A stretch of 64,000 nt of DNA, taken from contig NZ_CP082333.1 in NCBI RefSeq assembly GCF_019890935.1, positions 832,001 through 896,000 of the forward strand, written 5' to 3'. This DNA comes from Exiguobacterium acetylicum. Its GTDB lineage: Bacteria > Bacillota > Bacilli > Exiguobacteriales > Exiguobacteriaceae. The position numbers were made by a program, and so were the translations under genes. Below the pieces are notes generated by a model. The model was not told where the DNA came from. It searched no databases and saw only the letters and a program-made list of their open reading frames with translations. This document shows positions 1 to 10,742 of this stretch, in pieces; position 1 is the first letter of the stretch; every line of letters starts with the position of its first letter.

Positions 1-76
1 AAAAATAGGCAGTCGTTCCGATGACCGCGATGAACAGCCAGACAAAGACTCCTGCCATTGCCAATAATTCAATCAT
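1..76 (-). CDS. Small membrane protein, 5' part only (gene runs off the left edge)
   Basis: An open frame on the minus strand enters from the left edge and begins inside the window. The visible N-terminus is a short polar start followed by a hydrophobic stretch of about 15 residues (AGVFVWLFIAVIGTTAYF), so a membrane anchor or small membrane protein is likely. Two in-frame ATGs lie at 85 and 76. The purine-rich GGAAAGG at 86-92 touches the first and sits about 9 bases before the second, so I prefer 76. It is divergent from hrcA, where Bacillus subtilis has hemN on the same strand. I do not recognise the product. Confidence 0.4.
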   Translation of the reverse strand, partial: MIELLAMAGVFVWLFIAVIGTTAYF

Positions 77-150
77 CCGATTCATCCTTTCCGTTCTTTG
101 TTTCACTGTATCGCAGAATGGGAAACTGTTCAAAGGGTCACGCAATTCGG

Positions 151-179
151 TTGACATCGGACGGACAATTCCTTATAGT
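151..179 (+). promoter_or_regulatory. SigA-type promoter of the hrcA heat-shock operon
   Basis: A perfect -35 TTGACA (151-156) and a -10 TATAGT (174-179) are separated by 17 bases. The start point would fall near 186, just before the CIRCE operator, as in hrcA operons of other Firmicutes. Confidence 0.85.
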
Positions 180-190
180 AAAAGATGTAA

Positions 191-217
191 TTAGCACTCG
201 TTAAAAGTGAGTGCTAA
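191..217 (+). promoter_or_regulatory. CIRCE operator (HrcA binding site)
   Basis: The sequence is TTAGCACTC, nine bases, GAGTGCTAA, an exact match to the CIRCE inverted repeat. It lies at the predicted transcription start and in the 5' leader of hrcA. In Firmicutes HrcA binds this element with help from GroEL and represses the class I heat-shock operons, so the whole operon is expected to be heat-inducible and self-repressed. Confidence 0.97.
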
Positions 218-238
218 CAAAATAAGGTGGTGAAGAAG

Positions 239-1273
239 GTGCTGACGGATCGTCAATTGTTGATTTTACGTGCAATCGTCGATGATTACATTAAGACTGC
301 TCAACCCGTCGGCTCACGGACGCTCTCCAAGCGAGACGACGTGACGTTCAGTTCCGCGACCATTCGTAACGAGATGGCGGACCTCGAAGAGATGGGTCTG
401 ATTGAAAAGCCACACACTTCCGCAGGACGGATTCCTTCCGAACTCGGATATCGTTTTTATGTCGACCATCTGATTCGTCCGGAAAGCATCACACCAAAAG
501 AAGCGCAGGCATTGAAATCACTCTTTGCCCATTCCGTGAATGAGAATGATCGGTTGATTCGGCACACAGCAGACCTGTTGAGCGATTTAACCCATTACAC
601 GACGCTTGTACTTGGACCAAAAGAAGAAGGACAACGCTTGCATCATCTGGAATTGATTCCTCTTGCCGAAGGTCGTGTCGTCATCGTTCTCGTCACCGAG
701 ACGGGACATGTCGAACACAAGACCCTGCAATTGAATCAAGCGTTGTCCCAAGAAGCAGCGAGCCGGCTGATGGAACGTCTGAATCAGACGTTGCGCGGTA
801 CGCCGCTCTCAGCCTTGCGCAGTCGTCTGCTCGAGGAAATCCGTCGCTTTCGTTCAGAGCATTCTGAACAGACGGTGTTGCTCTCGAAGGCACTTGATCT
901 CGTCTTGACGGATCAAGAGGAGCGACCGTTCATCTATTTGGGCGGGAAAGCCAACATGTTCGATCAGCCTGAATTTCAGGACGTCGCCAAACTACGACCT
1001 GTTCTCGAGTTGATCGAACAGCAAGAAGCCGTTCTCGATTTCCTCCGACCGAATCTCGATAATCAAATCCTGATTACGATCGGGAGTGAGAACAATGTGG
1101 ATGCATTAAAAGATTGTAGCGTCATCCGGGCCCATTATTCGGTCGACGGTGTCTCGATCGGGACACTCGCCTTGATCGGACCGAAACGGATGGATTACAA
1201 CCGGGGAATCAACTCGATCATCCATCTACTTCAAGCATTCCAAACCGAATTGCATAAGAACAATTTGGATTGA
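239..1273 (+). CDS. hrcA: Heat-inducible transcription repressor HrcA
   Basis: HrcA is the repressor of class I heat-shock genes and binds the CIRCE element found just upstream. The 344-residue product has an N-terminal winged-helix domain (about 1-75, with PVGSRTLSK and [14 protein letters not shown]) followed by the dimerisation and GAF-like region, with the usual length of the Bacillus protein. GTG codons occur at 227, 230 and 239. The AAGGTGG at 224-230 is 8 bases before the GTG at 239, and this start gives [10 protein letters not shown], matching the family N-terminus, so 239 is chosen. It is the first gene of a heat-shock operon with grpE 24 bases downstream. Known family role, direct motif match. 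Confidence 0.95.
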   Translation: MLTDRQLLILRAIVDDYIKTAQPVGSRTLSKRDDVTFSSATIRNEMADLEEMGLIEKPHTSAGRIPSELGYRFYVDHLIRPESITPKEAQALKSLFAHSVNENDRLIRHTADLLSDLTHYTTLVLGPKEEGQRLHHLELIPLAEGRVVIVLVTETGHVEHKTLQLNQALSQEAASRLMERLNQTLRGTPLSALRSRLLEEIRRFRSEHSEQTVLLSKALDLVLTDQEERPFIYLGGKANMFDQPEFQDVAKLRPVLELIEQQEAVLDFLRPNLDNQILITIGSENNVDALKDCSVIRAHYSVDGVSIGTLALIGPKRMDYNRGINSIIHLLQAFQTELHKNNLD

Positions 1274-1297
1274 ATATAGAAAGGGGCTCGATTCAGA

Positions 1298-1855
1298 GTG
1301 GAAGAAAAAGAACAGAATCAAAACCTCCAACAAGAAGAAAACGTGACAGAGCCGACTGAAACCGTCGAAGTCACAGAAGAAGAAGTCATCCAAGCGGATC
1401 TCGTCGAAGATGAGAAACCAGACTTCGAAGCACAACTCGAAGAAGCGAAAGCTTCAGAATTACGCCTCCGTGCGGATTTTGAGAACTTCAAACGTCGCAA
1501 CCGTGTCGAAGCAGAGAATCGCGCGAAGTATTCTTCACAAGCCATCGTCGAAAAGCTATTGCCACTCGTCGATAACTTGGACCGTGCGCTCCAAATCGAG
1601 ACGGAAAACGAAGAAACGAAATCCGTCTTGACGGGTGTCGAAATGGTGAAACGTCAACTCGTCGAAACGCTTCAAAATGAAGGCGTCGTCGAGATTCCAG
1701 CTGTCGGTGAAGCGTTCGATCCGAACTTACACCAAGCGGTCGTTCAAGAAGCGAGTGAAGAACACGAATCAGGCGTCGTCATCGCTGAATTCCAAAAAGG
1801 GTACAAATTGCACGATCGTGTGATTCGTCCGAGTATGGTTAAAGTAGCTGAGTAA
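1298..1855 (+). CDS. grpE: Nucleotide exchange factor GrpE
   Basis: GrpE is the cytoplasmic co-chaperone that releases ADP from DnaK. The 185-residue product has a very acidic, low-complexity N-terminus (about 1-45), a long helical dimerisation segment with RADFENFKRR near 68-77, and a C-terminal wing with the family pattern GEAFDPNLHQAV. It begins with GTG, preceded by AAAGGGG about 10 bases upstream. It lies between hrcA and dnaK in the standard Bacillales order and shares their CIRCE control. Confidence 0.95.
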   Translation: MEEKEQNQNLQQEENVTEPTETVEVTEEEVIQADLVEDEKPDFEAQLEEAKASELRLRADFENFKRRNRVEAENRAKYSSQAIVEKLLPLVDNLDRALQIETENEETKSVLTGVEMVKRQLVETLQNEGVVEIPAVGEAFDPNLHQAVVQEASEEHESGVVIAEFQKGYKLHDRVIRPSMVKVAE

Positions 1856-1900
1856 TCGGCTTACACTTTATTATTCCAATCATTGAAAGCGAGGAAATAG

Positions 1901-3730
<1,830 letters not shown>

Positions 3731-3760
3731 TTCATCCGACCGATTTTTCGGGCGCTAGAG

Positions 3761-3790
3761 AGAGCCAAAGCGTATCCGCGCTTTGGTTCT
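3761..3790 (+). other. Intercistronic hairpin between dnaK and dnaJ
   Basis: Arms AGAGCCAAAGCG (3761-3772) and CGCTTTGGTTCT (3779-3790) pair over 12 positions with one G-U pair and a 6-base loop. Only TTT follows, so it is a weak terminator at best. It could act as an attenuator or an mRNA-processing or stability element that sets dnaK above dnaJ. The role is inferred from position. Confidence 0.55.
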
Positions 3791-3862
3791 TTCCATGTCG
3801 CACGAAGTTCGGTAAAATCAAACAGTATGAAATGAATCGGAATAGAGAGAGGAAGACTGCAC

Positions 3863-4969
3863 GTGGAAAAACGCGATTATTATGAAGTACTAGGCGTCGC
3901 GCGCGATGCCTCATCAGCGGAAATCAAACGCGCGTACCGTAAGCTTGCCCGGACGTACCACCCGGACGTCAACAAGGAAGCAGATGCGGATGCGAAATTC
4001 AAGGAATTATCGGAAGCGTATGAAGTGTTATCCGATGACAATAAACGAGCACGTTACGACCAATTCGGTCACCAAGATCCATCACAAGGTGGCGGTGGAT
4101 TCGGTGGAGCTGAAGGATTTGGCGACATCTTCGACATGTTCTTCGGTGGCGGACGTCGTCAAGATCCAAACGCACCACGTAAAGGACAGGATTTACAATA
4201 CGTCGAGGAAATCGACTTCATGGAATCGGTCACAGGCGTCGAGAAGACGATCACGATCCCAGTCGAAGAAGATTGCGGTACATGTCATGGTTCGGGTGCC
4301 AAACCAGGAACACATCCGGAAACATGTAAACGATGCGGTGGTTCGGGTCACATCAACGTCGAACAAAACACGATGTTCGGTCGTGTCGTCAACCAAACGA
4401 CATGTTCGACATGTCATGGCCGTGGACAAATCGTCAAGGAGCCATGTGAAACATGTCGTGGAGCTGGTCGCGTTCGTAAAAACAAAGATGTCCGTGTCAA
4501 AATTCCAGCAGGGATCGATAATGGGCAACAAATCCGCTTAGCAGGAAAAGGGGAAGCTGGTGTCAACGGTGGACCAGCGGGTGATTTGTATGTCGTCGTT
4601 CGTGTCGCAGCACATGAACTGTTCGAACGTGTCGACGATCATATCGTCATGGATATGCCACTTACATTCGCACAAGCAACACTTGGCGATGAGATCGAAG
4701 TGCCGACTGTTCATGGTAAGGTCAGTCTGAAGATTCCAGCGGGCACACAGACAGGATCGCGATTCCGTCTCCGTGGAAAAGGGATGCCGAACGTTCGGTC
4801 CGGTCACCATGGCGACCAGTACGTCAATGTCGTCGTCATTACACCGAAGAATCTGACAGAACGTCAAAAAGAACTCTTACGGGAATTCAATGAAATCAGC
4901 GATGAAAAAGGTGTCGAAGAGCAACACGAAGGTGTCTTCAGCCGGATCAAGACATTCTTTACAGGGTGA
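3863..4969 (+). CDS. dnaJ: Chaperone protein DnaJ (Hsp40, type I)
   Basis: DnaJ delivers substrates to DnaK and stimulates its ATPase. The 368-residue product has an N-terminal J domain with the essential HPD triad at 33-35, a Gly/Phe-rich linker (about 75-100, GGGGFGG and MFFGGGRR), four CxxCxGxG zinc motifs ([32 protein letters not shown], about 135-205) and the C-terminal beta domains. It starts with GTG behind GAGGAAG. It is 132 bases after dnaK with a hairpin between them, and is followed closely by prmA. Confidence 0.97.
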   Translation: MEKRDYYEVLGVARDASSAEIKRAYRKLARTYHPDVNKEADADAKFKELSEAYEVLSDDNKRARYDQFGHQDPSQGGGGFGGAEGFGDIFDMFFGGGRRQDPNAPRKGQDLQYVEEIDFMESVTGVEKTITIPVEEDCGTCHGSGAKPGTHPETCKRCGGSGHINVEQNTMFGRVVNQTTCSTCHGRGQIVKEPCETCRGAGRVRKNKDVRVKIPAGIDNGQQIRLAGKGEAGVNGGPAGDLYVVVRVAAHELFERVDDHIVMDMPLTFAQATLGDEIEVPTVHGKVSLKIPAGTQTGSRFRLRGKGMPNVRSGHHGDQYVNVVVITPKNLTERQKELLREFNEISDEKGVEEQHEGVFSRIKTFFTG

Positions 4970-4994
4970 TCACTACAGAGGAGCGTGACAAGAA

Positions 4995-5942
4995 ATGAAA
5001 TGGTCAGAGATCTGTGTCCATACGACACAAGAAGCCATCGAAGCAGTTTCAAACATCTTACATGAAGCGGGAGCAAGCGGAGTCGTCATCGAGGACGTTG
5101 AAGATTTCGAGATGATGTCCCACCGCGAAGATAACTTCGGTGAAATTTGGGATGAGACGAAACGGGACGAGTACCCGACTCAAGGTGTACTCGTGAAGGC
5201 GTATCTTGCAGAAAGCAGCGATTTGACGGACACGATCAAAGGCATCGAACATGACATCCAACAATTGACGAACTTCGGTCTGTCGATTGGCACGGGTGCT
5301 GTCACGCTGACTCAAGTAGATGAAGAAGATTGGGCTCATTCATGGAAGCAATTCTATAAGCCAGTCAAGATCAGTCGCCATCTGACGGTCGTCCCGATGT
5401 GGGAAGACTATACACCACAACCGGATGAAAAAATCATCGAGCTCGATCCAGGTATGGCATTCGGAACGGGAACACACCCGACGACGGTCCTCTGTATTCA
5501 AGCGATTGAGAACTACTTGCAAGAGCAAGACCGTGTCGTCGATGTCGGAACGGGATCCGGTGTCTTAGCGATCGCAGCAGCGAAGCTTGGGGCAAAAGAT
5601 GTCTTTGCACTCGATTTAGACGAAGTCGCTGTCAAATCAGCGACGGAAAACGTCGCTTTGAACGAAGTCAGTGAGCAGATCACGGTTCGCCAAGGCGACT
5701 TGATGAAGGAATTGAGTGAGCCGGTCGAGTTGATCGTCGCGAACATCTTAGCGGAAGTCATCCTCCTTTTCGTCAAGGATGCCTATACGTTGACGTTACC
5801 AGGTGGTCATTTCATCGCTTCCGGTATCATTAGTCAGAAGAAGGATATGGTCGTCCAAGCGATGCAAGAAGCAGGATTTACGATCGTCGAGACAACGAAG
5901 CTTGAGGACTGGGTCGCGATCATCGCGAAACGGGAGGCGTAA
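4995..5942 (+). CDS. prmA: Ribosomal protein L11 methyltransferase PrmA
   Basis: PrmA trimethylates ribosomal protein L11 using S-adenosylmethionine. The 315-residue product has an N-terminal substrate-recognition domain and a C-terminal Rossmann methyltransferase domain with the SAM motif VDVGTGSGVLAIAAAKLGA, the preceding DPGMAFGTGTHPTT block typical of PrmA, and the catalytic-loop motif VANILAEV. It is 25 bases downstream of dnaJ behind GAGGAG, and follows dnaJ in many Bacillales genomes, so it probably shares the heat-shock transcript. Confidence 0.95.
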   Translation: MKWSEICVHTTQEAIEAVSNILHEAGASGVVIEDVEDFEMMSHREDNFGEIWDETKRDEYPTQGVLVKAYLAESSDLTDTIKGIEHDIQQLTNFGLSIGTGAVTLTQVDEEDWAHSWKQFYKPVKISRHLTVVPMWEDYTPQPDEKIIELDPGMAFGTGTHPTTVLCIQAIENYLQEQDRVVDVGTGSGVLAIAAAKLGAKDVFALDLDEVAVKSATENVALNEVSEQITVRQGDLMKELSEPVELIVANILAEVILLFVKDAYTLTLPGGHFIASGIISQKKDMVVQAMQEAGFTIVETTKLEDWVAIIAKREA

Positions 5943-5946
5943 ACAC

Positions 5947-6693
5947 ATGCAACGGTATTTCGTCGAGCCCTCGATGCGTCAGGGAGATGTGTTTCATCTC
6001 CCGAAAGACGACGCACACCATATGAAAAACGTCATGCGGATGGAAGTCGGCGGAGAGATTCTCGTACTCGACGGGACAGGTCTTTACCGGTGCCGTCTGG
6101 AAGCACTCGATAAACAAGCGGCTTCTGCCCGGATCGAAGAGACTCTACCGATCGAGACGGAGTTACCGATTCGTGTGACGATCGCTCATGGATTGCCAAA
6201 AGGCGATAAGATCGAACTCGTTGCCCAAAAAGCAACGGAACTCGGGATCCATCATCTACGAATTTTCGAAGCCGACCGTTCCGTCTCGAAATGGGACAAG
6301 AAGAAAGTCCCGAAAAAGCTTGAACGACTCGAAAAAATCGTCAAGGAAGCAGCGGAACAATCGTACCGTGCCCACTTGCCGACAGTCGACTTCGTGGCGT
6401 ATGATGAAGTCTTACAGGATGCATCGAACTATACGGCTTGTCTGGTTGCCTATGAAGAATCAGCAAAACAAGGGGAGGCCTCCGTCCTCGCTACGACGCT
6501 TGCTGGGCTGCAAGAGGGTGATTCCCTTCTTGTCGTCATCGGACCTGAAGGTGGGTTCGCTGAAGCAGAAATCGCACGTTTGACGGATGCCGGTTTTAAA
6601 AAAGCCGCTCTAGGGCGCCGCATCTTACGGACGGAAACGGCACCATTTTATGTCCTTTCCGCCGTCTCGTATCATTTTGAATTGAAAGGGTGA
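5947..6693 (+). CDS. rsmE: 16S rRNA m3U1498 methyltransferase RsmE
   Basis: RsmE methylates U1498 of 16S rRNA. The 248-residue product has an N-terminal PUA-like region (MQRYFVEPS... HHMKNVMRM) and a C-terminal SPOUT knot domain with VIGPEGGFAEAEI and LGRRILRTETAP, the SAM-binding signatures of the family. The frame is open further upstream inside prmA, but the GGGAGG at 5932-5937 is 9 bases before the ATG at 5947 and the family N-terminus begins there. Four bases separate it from prmA. Confidence 0.95.
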   Translation: MQRYFVEPSMRQGDVFHLPKDDAHHMKNVMRMEVGGEILVLDGTGLYRCRLEALDKQAASARIEETLPIETELPIRVTIAHGLPKGDKIELVAQKATELGIHHLRIFEADRSVSKWDKKKVPKKLERLEKIVKEAAEQSYRAHLPTVDFVAYDEVLQDASNYTACLVAYEESAKQGEASVLATTLAGLQEGDSLLVVIGPEGGFAEAEIARLTDAGFKKAALGRRILRTETAPFYVLSAVSYHFELKG

Positions 6694-6698
6694 ACGAA

Positions 6699-8033
6699 AT
6701 GGCAACTGTTGCCTTTCAAACGCTTGGCTGTAAAGTCAACCATTACGAAACAGAAGCTGTCTGGCAACTGTTCAAGGACGCTGGCTACGCACGCGTTGAT
6801 TTTGCTGATCATGCGGACGTGTATGTCGTCAATACATGTACGGTCACGAATACCGGAGATAAGAAAAGTCGCCAAGTCATCCGACGGGCGATTCGCCAAA
6901 ATCCGGATAGTGTCATCTGCGTAACGGGTTGTTATGCTCAAACGTCTCCTGCTGAGATCATGGCGATTCCTGGCGTCGATGTCGTCGTCGGAACGCAAGA
7001 TCGGCATAAAATGATTGGATACATCGAACAATTCCGTGAAGAACGCATGCCAATCAATGCGGTCGGAAACATCATGAAAGCCAAAGTCTATGAAGAACTG
7101 GATGTACCGGCTTTTACGGACCGGACACGGGCTTCGTTGAAAATTCAAGAAGGTTGTAACAACTTCTGTACGTTCTGTATCATCCCATGGGCACGTGGTC
7201 TCATGCGGTCTCGTCAACCAGAAGATGTCTTGAAGCAAGCACAACAGCTCGTTGATGCGGGTTACAAAGAAATCGTCTTGACGGGAATCCACACAGGTGG
7301 ATACGGAGAAGACTTAAAAGACTACAACTTAGCGAAACTACTTAAAGCACTCGAATCCGTCAACGGACTCGAACGCTTACGGATTTCGTCGATCGAAGCG
7401 AGTCAAATCACGGACGAGGTACTCGATGTCCTGAAGGACTCACCGATCGTCGTTCGTCACTTGCACGTTCCGATCCAGTCGGCATCCGATACGGTCCTTC
7501 GCCGGATGCGTCGTAAATATACGATGGCGGAATTCGGAGAACGGATCACGCGTCTGAAGGAAGTCCTGCCTGACTGTGCAATCACGTCAGATGTCATCGT
7601 TGGTTTCCCAGGCGAGACGGAAGAAGAGTTCATGGAAACGTTCAACTTCATCAATGATCATAAGTTCAGTGAATTGCATGTCTTCCCGTACTCGAAACGG
7701 ACAGGAACACCGGCTGCGATGATGGACGATCAAGTCGAGGAATCAATCAAAGAAGAACGCGTCGCGCGTTTGATCGCCTTATCGGATCAACTCGCGAAGG
7801 AATATGCTTCGAAATATGAGGGAGAACTGCTTGAAATCATTCCGGAAGAATTCTCGGAAGAAGCAGGCGGTCGTCTCGTCGGTTATACGGATAACTATCT
7901 ACGTGTCGCAATCGAAGGCGATGAGTCGATGATCGGACAACTCGTTCGTGTCAAAATCACGAAAGCGGGTTATCCGATGAACGATGGTCAATTCGTTCGC
8001 ATCATGCAGACACTTAAAGACGCTGCAGTCTAA
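6699..8033 (+). CDS. mtaB: tRNA (N6-threonylcarbamoyl-A37) methylthiotransferase MtaB
   Basis: MtaB is a radical-SAM enzyme that converts t6A37 to ms2t6A37 in tRNA. The 444-residue product carries the N-terminal UPF0004 cysteines (LGCKVN, NTCTVTNTGD, TGCYAQ), the radical-SAM CxxxCxxC motif (GCNNFCTFC, near 150) and a C-terminal TRAM domain. A GTG at 6690 overlapping the rsmE stop is possible, but the ATG at 6699 gives the family N-terminus MATVAFQTLGCK and sits 8 bases after GAAAGGG. A terminator follows, making it the last gene of the heat-shock operon transcript. Confidence 0.95.
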   Translation: MATVAFQTLGCKVNHYETEAVWQLFKDAGYARVDFADHADVYVVNTCTVTNTGDKKSRQVIRRAIRQNPDSVICVTGCYAQTSPAEIMAIPGVDVVVGTQDRHKMIGYIEQFREERMPINAVGNIMKAKVYEELDVPAFTDRTRASLKIQEGCNNFCTFCIIPWARGLMRSRQPEDVLKQAQQLVDAGYKEIVLTGIHTGGYGEDLKDYNLAKLLKALESVNGLERLRISSIEASQITDEVLDVLKDSPIVVRHLHVPIQSASDTVLRRMRRKYTMAEFGERITRLKEVLPDCAITSDVIVGFPGETEEEFMETFNFINDHKFSELHVFPYSKRTGTPAAMMDDQVEESIKEERVARLIALSDQLAKEYASKYEGELLEIIPEEFSEEAGGRLVGYTDNYLRVAIEGDESMIGQLVRVKITKAGYPMNDGQFVRIMQTLKDAAV

Positions 8034-8040
8034 TCGAAAG

Positions 8041-8078
8041 GGCAAAGGAAACCTCTGGTTTTCTTTGCCACTTTTTTT
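8041..8078 (+). terminator. Terminator after mtaB
   Basis: GGCAAAGGAAACC and GGTTTTCTTTGCC form a 13-bp stem (one G-U pair) with a short loop, followed by ACTTTTTTTG. It closes the hrcA to mtaB operon. Confidence 0.9.
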
Positions 8079-8140
8079 GTTTTCATTTCAGGAATGCGCT
8101 ACACTGAATACAGTTCAATTAAGGAAAGAGGATATCATTC

Positions 8141-8836
8141 ATGCGAATCAACAAATTCATTAGCGAAACGGGCTTTTGCTCAAGGCGTGCTGCCGATAAA
8201 TTAGTCGAAGCAGGTCGTGTAACGATCAACGGTCTGACAGCAGAACTCGGCTCGCAAGCTGAAGAGACGGACGTCGTCGAAATCGACGGTCAACCGCTCC
8301 AAACGAAGCCAAAACCTGTCTACATCGTCTTAAATAAACCAGTCGGCATCACGTGTACGACAGAGCTTGACATCGAAGGAAACATCATCGATTTCGTCAA
8401 CCATCCGAAGCGGATTTTCCCGATTGGTCGTCTCGATAAAGATTCAGACGGCTTGATTCTGTTGACGAATGACGGTGATATCGTTAACCGGATCTTACGA
8501 GCAGAAAACAATCACGACAAAGAATATATCGTAACCGTCGATGCACCAATTACGGATACGTTCATTCAAGGGATGGCGAGTGGTGTTGACATTCTCGGTA
8601 CGACAACGAAGGAATGCATCGTTGAACCACTTGAGACACGGACATTCCGGATCATTTTGACGCAAGGGTTAAATCGTCAGATTCGCCGTATGTGTAAAGA
8701 GTTCGGCTACCGGGTCAAACGTCTCCAACGCGTCCGGATCATGAACATCGAGCTTGGCGATTTACCAATTGGTTCTTGGCGTGATTTGACAGAAGAGGAA
8801 TTACGCGAGTTGTTTACGACGCTTGACGGGCAATAA
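8141..8836 (+). CDS. rluF: 23S rRNA pseudouridine synthase, RluF type
   Basis: This enzyme isomerises uridine to pseudouridine in 23S rRNA; RluF of Escherichia coli acts on U2604. The 231-residue product has an N-terminal S4 RNA-binding domain (about 1-60) and the RsuA/RluB/E/F catalytic domain with the nucleophile Asp99 in GRLDKDSDG and the QGLNRQIRRMC motif. The segments NIIDFVNHPKRIFPIGRLDK and RTFRI.L.QGLNRQ follow RluF more closely than RsuA or RluB. It lacks the basic C-terminal tail of the Escherichia coli protein. It is monocistronic. The exact target base is inferred. Confidence 0.88.
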   Translation: MRINKFISETGFCSRRAADKLVEAGRVTINGLTAELGSQAEETDVVEIDGQPLQTKPKPVYIVLNKPVGITCTTELDIEGNIIDFVNHPKRIFPIGRLDKDSDGLILLTNDGDIVNRILRAENNHDKEYIVTVDAPITDTFIQGMASGVDILGTTTKECIVEPLETRTFRIILTQGLNRQIRRMCKEFGYRVKRLQRVRIMNIELGDLPIGSWRDLTEEELRELFTTLDGQ

Positions 8837-8842
8837 GGTTCA

Positions 8843-8869
8843 AAGAAAGTCGCCACTGGCGGCTTTCTT
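8843..8869 (+). terminator. Probable terminator hairpin after rluF
   Basis: AAGAAAGTCGCC (8843-8854) pairs with GGCGGCTTTCTT (8858-8869), one G-U pair and a 3-base loop. The downstream T run is only the TTCTT in the stem, so termination may be partial and the rarD genes may receive read-through. Confidence 0.6.
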
Positions 8870-8889
8870 CATACATAAGGGGGATGACC

Positions 8890-9765
8890 GTGGATAAACG
8901 GGGTATGAGTGCGACATTCGTCGCCTACGTGATTGGTGGACTGTTGCCGATCTACAAAGTATTTGCTGCTGGTATTCCAGCATGGACGGTCGTTTCGATT
9001 CGGATTTTGAGTGCGTTCATTTTCGTGACACTGTTGTTACGCCTGACGAAGAAATTCCAATTCGTTCGTCAATTATGGCAAAACAAACGTCAGCGCTATA
9101 CCGTGCTTGCGGCAGGGCTTGTATTAGGTGGGAACTGGTCGCTCTATCTGTACGCCATCGGGGAAGGGTATATCGTTGAGTCGTCACTCGGGTATTACAT
9201 CAATCCGCTCGTCAGCGTCTTGTTCGGTTTGATCTTTTTTAAGGAACGATTGACGCGTCCGCAAGTGATTGCGATTTTATCAGCAATCATCGGTGTGATG
9301 ATTTTAACGCTCGGTTATGGTCAATTTCCGATTATCGCCTTTTCACTTGCCGTCTCGTTCGCATTTTACGGTGTGCTGAAGAAAAAGGCAGCAGCCGAAC
9401 CATTATCCGGATTATTTTTAGAGACACTGGTCACCCTTCCGTTCGCTCTCTTGACGCTTGGTGTGACAGATAGTCAACCGCTTGCGATGCCGACGAGTGC
9501 ATTGATTGCGATCATCATGCTCGGGATCGCAACAGCAGTCCAATTGATGTTATTCGGATACGGAATGCCGAAAATTCCGTTTGTCTACGTCGGGATTCTG
9601 CAATACATTGCCCCGACGCTGACGCTGCTCCTTGGAATTTATCTATTTAATGACGTCTTTACGACGATTCACTTCATCGCTTTCCTGTTCATTTGGATTG
9701 CCGTTGCTTTATTTACGATCAGCGGTTTATCGGCAGGGAAAATGCGAATGAAGAAGGTATCATAA
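8890..9765 (+). CDS. RarD/EamA-family permease, divergent copy
   Basis: A 291-residue integral membrane protein of the drug/metabolite transporter superfamily with about ten hydrophobic segments. The block SSLGYYINPLVSVLFGL is the RarD-type signature and is nearly the same in the next gene. Compared with its neighbour, the opening motif YIIWGLLPLYWK is changed to YVIGGLLPIYKV, so the substrate may differ; RarD substrates are not firmly known. ATG 8884 directly abuts a GGGGG run, whereas GTG 8890 has it 6 bases upstream, so 8890 is preferred. It is 16 bases from the second copy, forming a tandem paralogous pair. Confidence 0.8.
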   Translation: MDKRGMSATFVAYVIGGLLPIYKVFAAGIPAWTVVSIRILSAFIFVTLLLRLTKKFQFVRQLWQNKRQRYTVLAAGLVLGGNWSLYLYAIGEGYIVESSLGYYINPLVSVLFGLIFFKERLTRPQVIAILSAIIGVMILTLGYGQFPIIAFSLAVSFAFYGVLKKKAAAEPLSGLFLETLVTLPFALLTLGVTDSQPLAMPTSALIAIIMLGIATAVQLMLFGYGMPKIPFVYVGILQYIAPTLTLLLGIYLFNDVFTTIHFIAFLFIWIAVALFTISGLSAGKMRMKKVS

Positions 9766-9781
9766 TGAAAGAAGGGATTAC

Positions 9782-10666
9782 GTGAATCTACCAGGATTCT
9801 TTGCGACACTTGTCGCGTATATCATTTGGGGACTCTTACCGCTCTACTGGAAGATGCTCGCCAATGTACCGAGTGAAGAGATACTGGCACACCGGATCAT
9901 CTGGTCGTTCTTATTTCTACTCATCTTATTGTCGTTTCAAAAAGCACTTGGAAAATGGAAGGCGGCGTTACGCGATCCGTTCACGCGCCGACTCTTTTTC
10001 TTAAACGGACTGATCATCAGTCTGAACTGGTTCATCTATATCTGGGCCGTCAATCATCAATTCATTGTCGAAGCGTCGCTTGGTTATTACATCAATCCGC
10101 TTGTCAGCATCGTCTTCGGTGTCGTATTCTTTCGTGAAAAGCTCTCACGGATCGAATGGATCTCGATTGTTCTTGCGACAATCGGTGTCCTGATTTTGAC
10201 GATTGGCTACGGCGAGTTTCCATGGATTTCGATCGCGCTTGCCTTAAGCTTCGGCTTTTACGGCGTCGTCAAAAAGCGACGACCGCTCGAATCAACGGTC
10301 AGTCTGACGCTCGAGACGATGGCGCCGCTTCCGCTTGCTTTGATTTTCCTCGGCTATTGGCAAGTACAAGGGACGTCTTCGATGACCGAATCTGTCGGTA
10401 CAACGACCGGACTCATCTTGACCGGGATTGTCACCGCTGTTCCACTTTTGTTATTCGGATTCGGGGCACAACGGATTCCGTTCACATGGGTCGGATTCCT
10501 CCAATTCGTCGCACCAACCTTGTCGCTTGGACTCGGTGTATTGCTGTATCACGAACCATTTACTAAAACGCACATGGTGGCGTTTACATGTATTTGGGCA
10601 GCAGCGATCGTCTTTACGCTCAATGGTGTCTGGATTCGAAAAAAACAGCTCCGAAAAGTCGCTTAA
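9782..10666 (+). CDS. rarD: RarD-like EamA-family transporter
   Basis: A 294-residue polytopic membrane protein with ten predicted hydrophobic segments in two EamA repeats. It keeps the RarD hallmarks YIIWGLLPLYWK near the N-terminus, ILAHRIIWSF, EASLGYYINPLVSIVFGVVFF and GVLQF-type WVGFLQFVAPTL. The family is annotated as chloramphenicol-sensitive or RarD permeases; the natural substrate is not established. It starts with GTG behind AAGAAGGG. It is tandem with a homologue upstream and probably co-transcribed with it. Confidence 0.85.
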   Translation: MNLPGFFATLVAYIIWGLLPLYWKMLANVPSEEILAHRIIWSFLFLLILLSFQKALGKWKAALRDPFTRRLFFLNGLIISLNWFIYIWAVNHQFIVEASLGYYINPLVSIVFGVVFFREKLSRIEWISIVLATIGVLILTIGYGEFPWISIALALSFGFYGVVKKRRPLESTVSLTLETMAPLPLALIFLGYWQVQGTSSMTESVGTTTGLILTGIVTAVPLLLFGFGAQRIPFTWVGFLQFVAPTLSLGLGVLLYHEPFTKTHMVAFTCIWAAAIVFTLNGVWIRKKQLRKVA

Positions 10667-10712
10667 AAAGATAGAAGTCTGACCTCTTGCGTGATAGAAT
10701 AAAAACAGAGTC

Positions 10713-10727
10713 TAAGGGATACCCTTA
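10713..10727 (+). other. Inverted repeat next to the deoC ribosome-binding site
   Basis: TAAGGG, ATA, CCCTTA forms a 6-bp dyad that runs into the deoC Shine-Dalgarno AAGGAGG. It could be an operator for a nucleoside-responsive repressor or a small RNA hairpin; nothing further supports either. Confidence 0.3.
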
Positions 10728-10742
10728 AGGAGGACAACAAAC

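Noticed and set aside
3906-4541. A 211-codon frame overlapping dnaJ in another plus frame
   Set aside because: Low-complexity Arg/Ser/His composition, wholly inside dnaJ, no RBS. It is a frame shadow.
6672-7292. A 206-codon frame antisense to mtaB
   Set aside because: mtaB carries all its cysteine motifs; the antisense frame has no recognisable domain or start signals.
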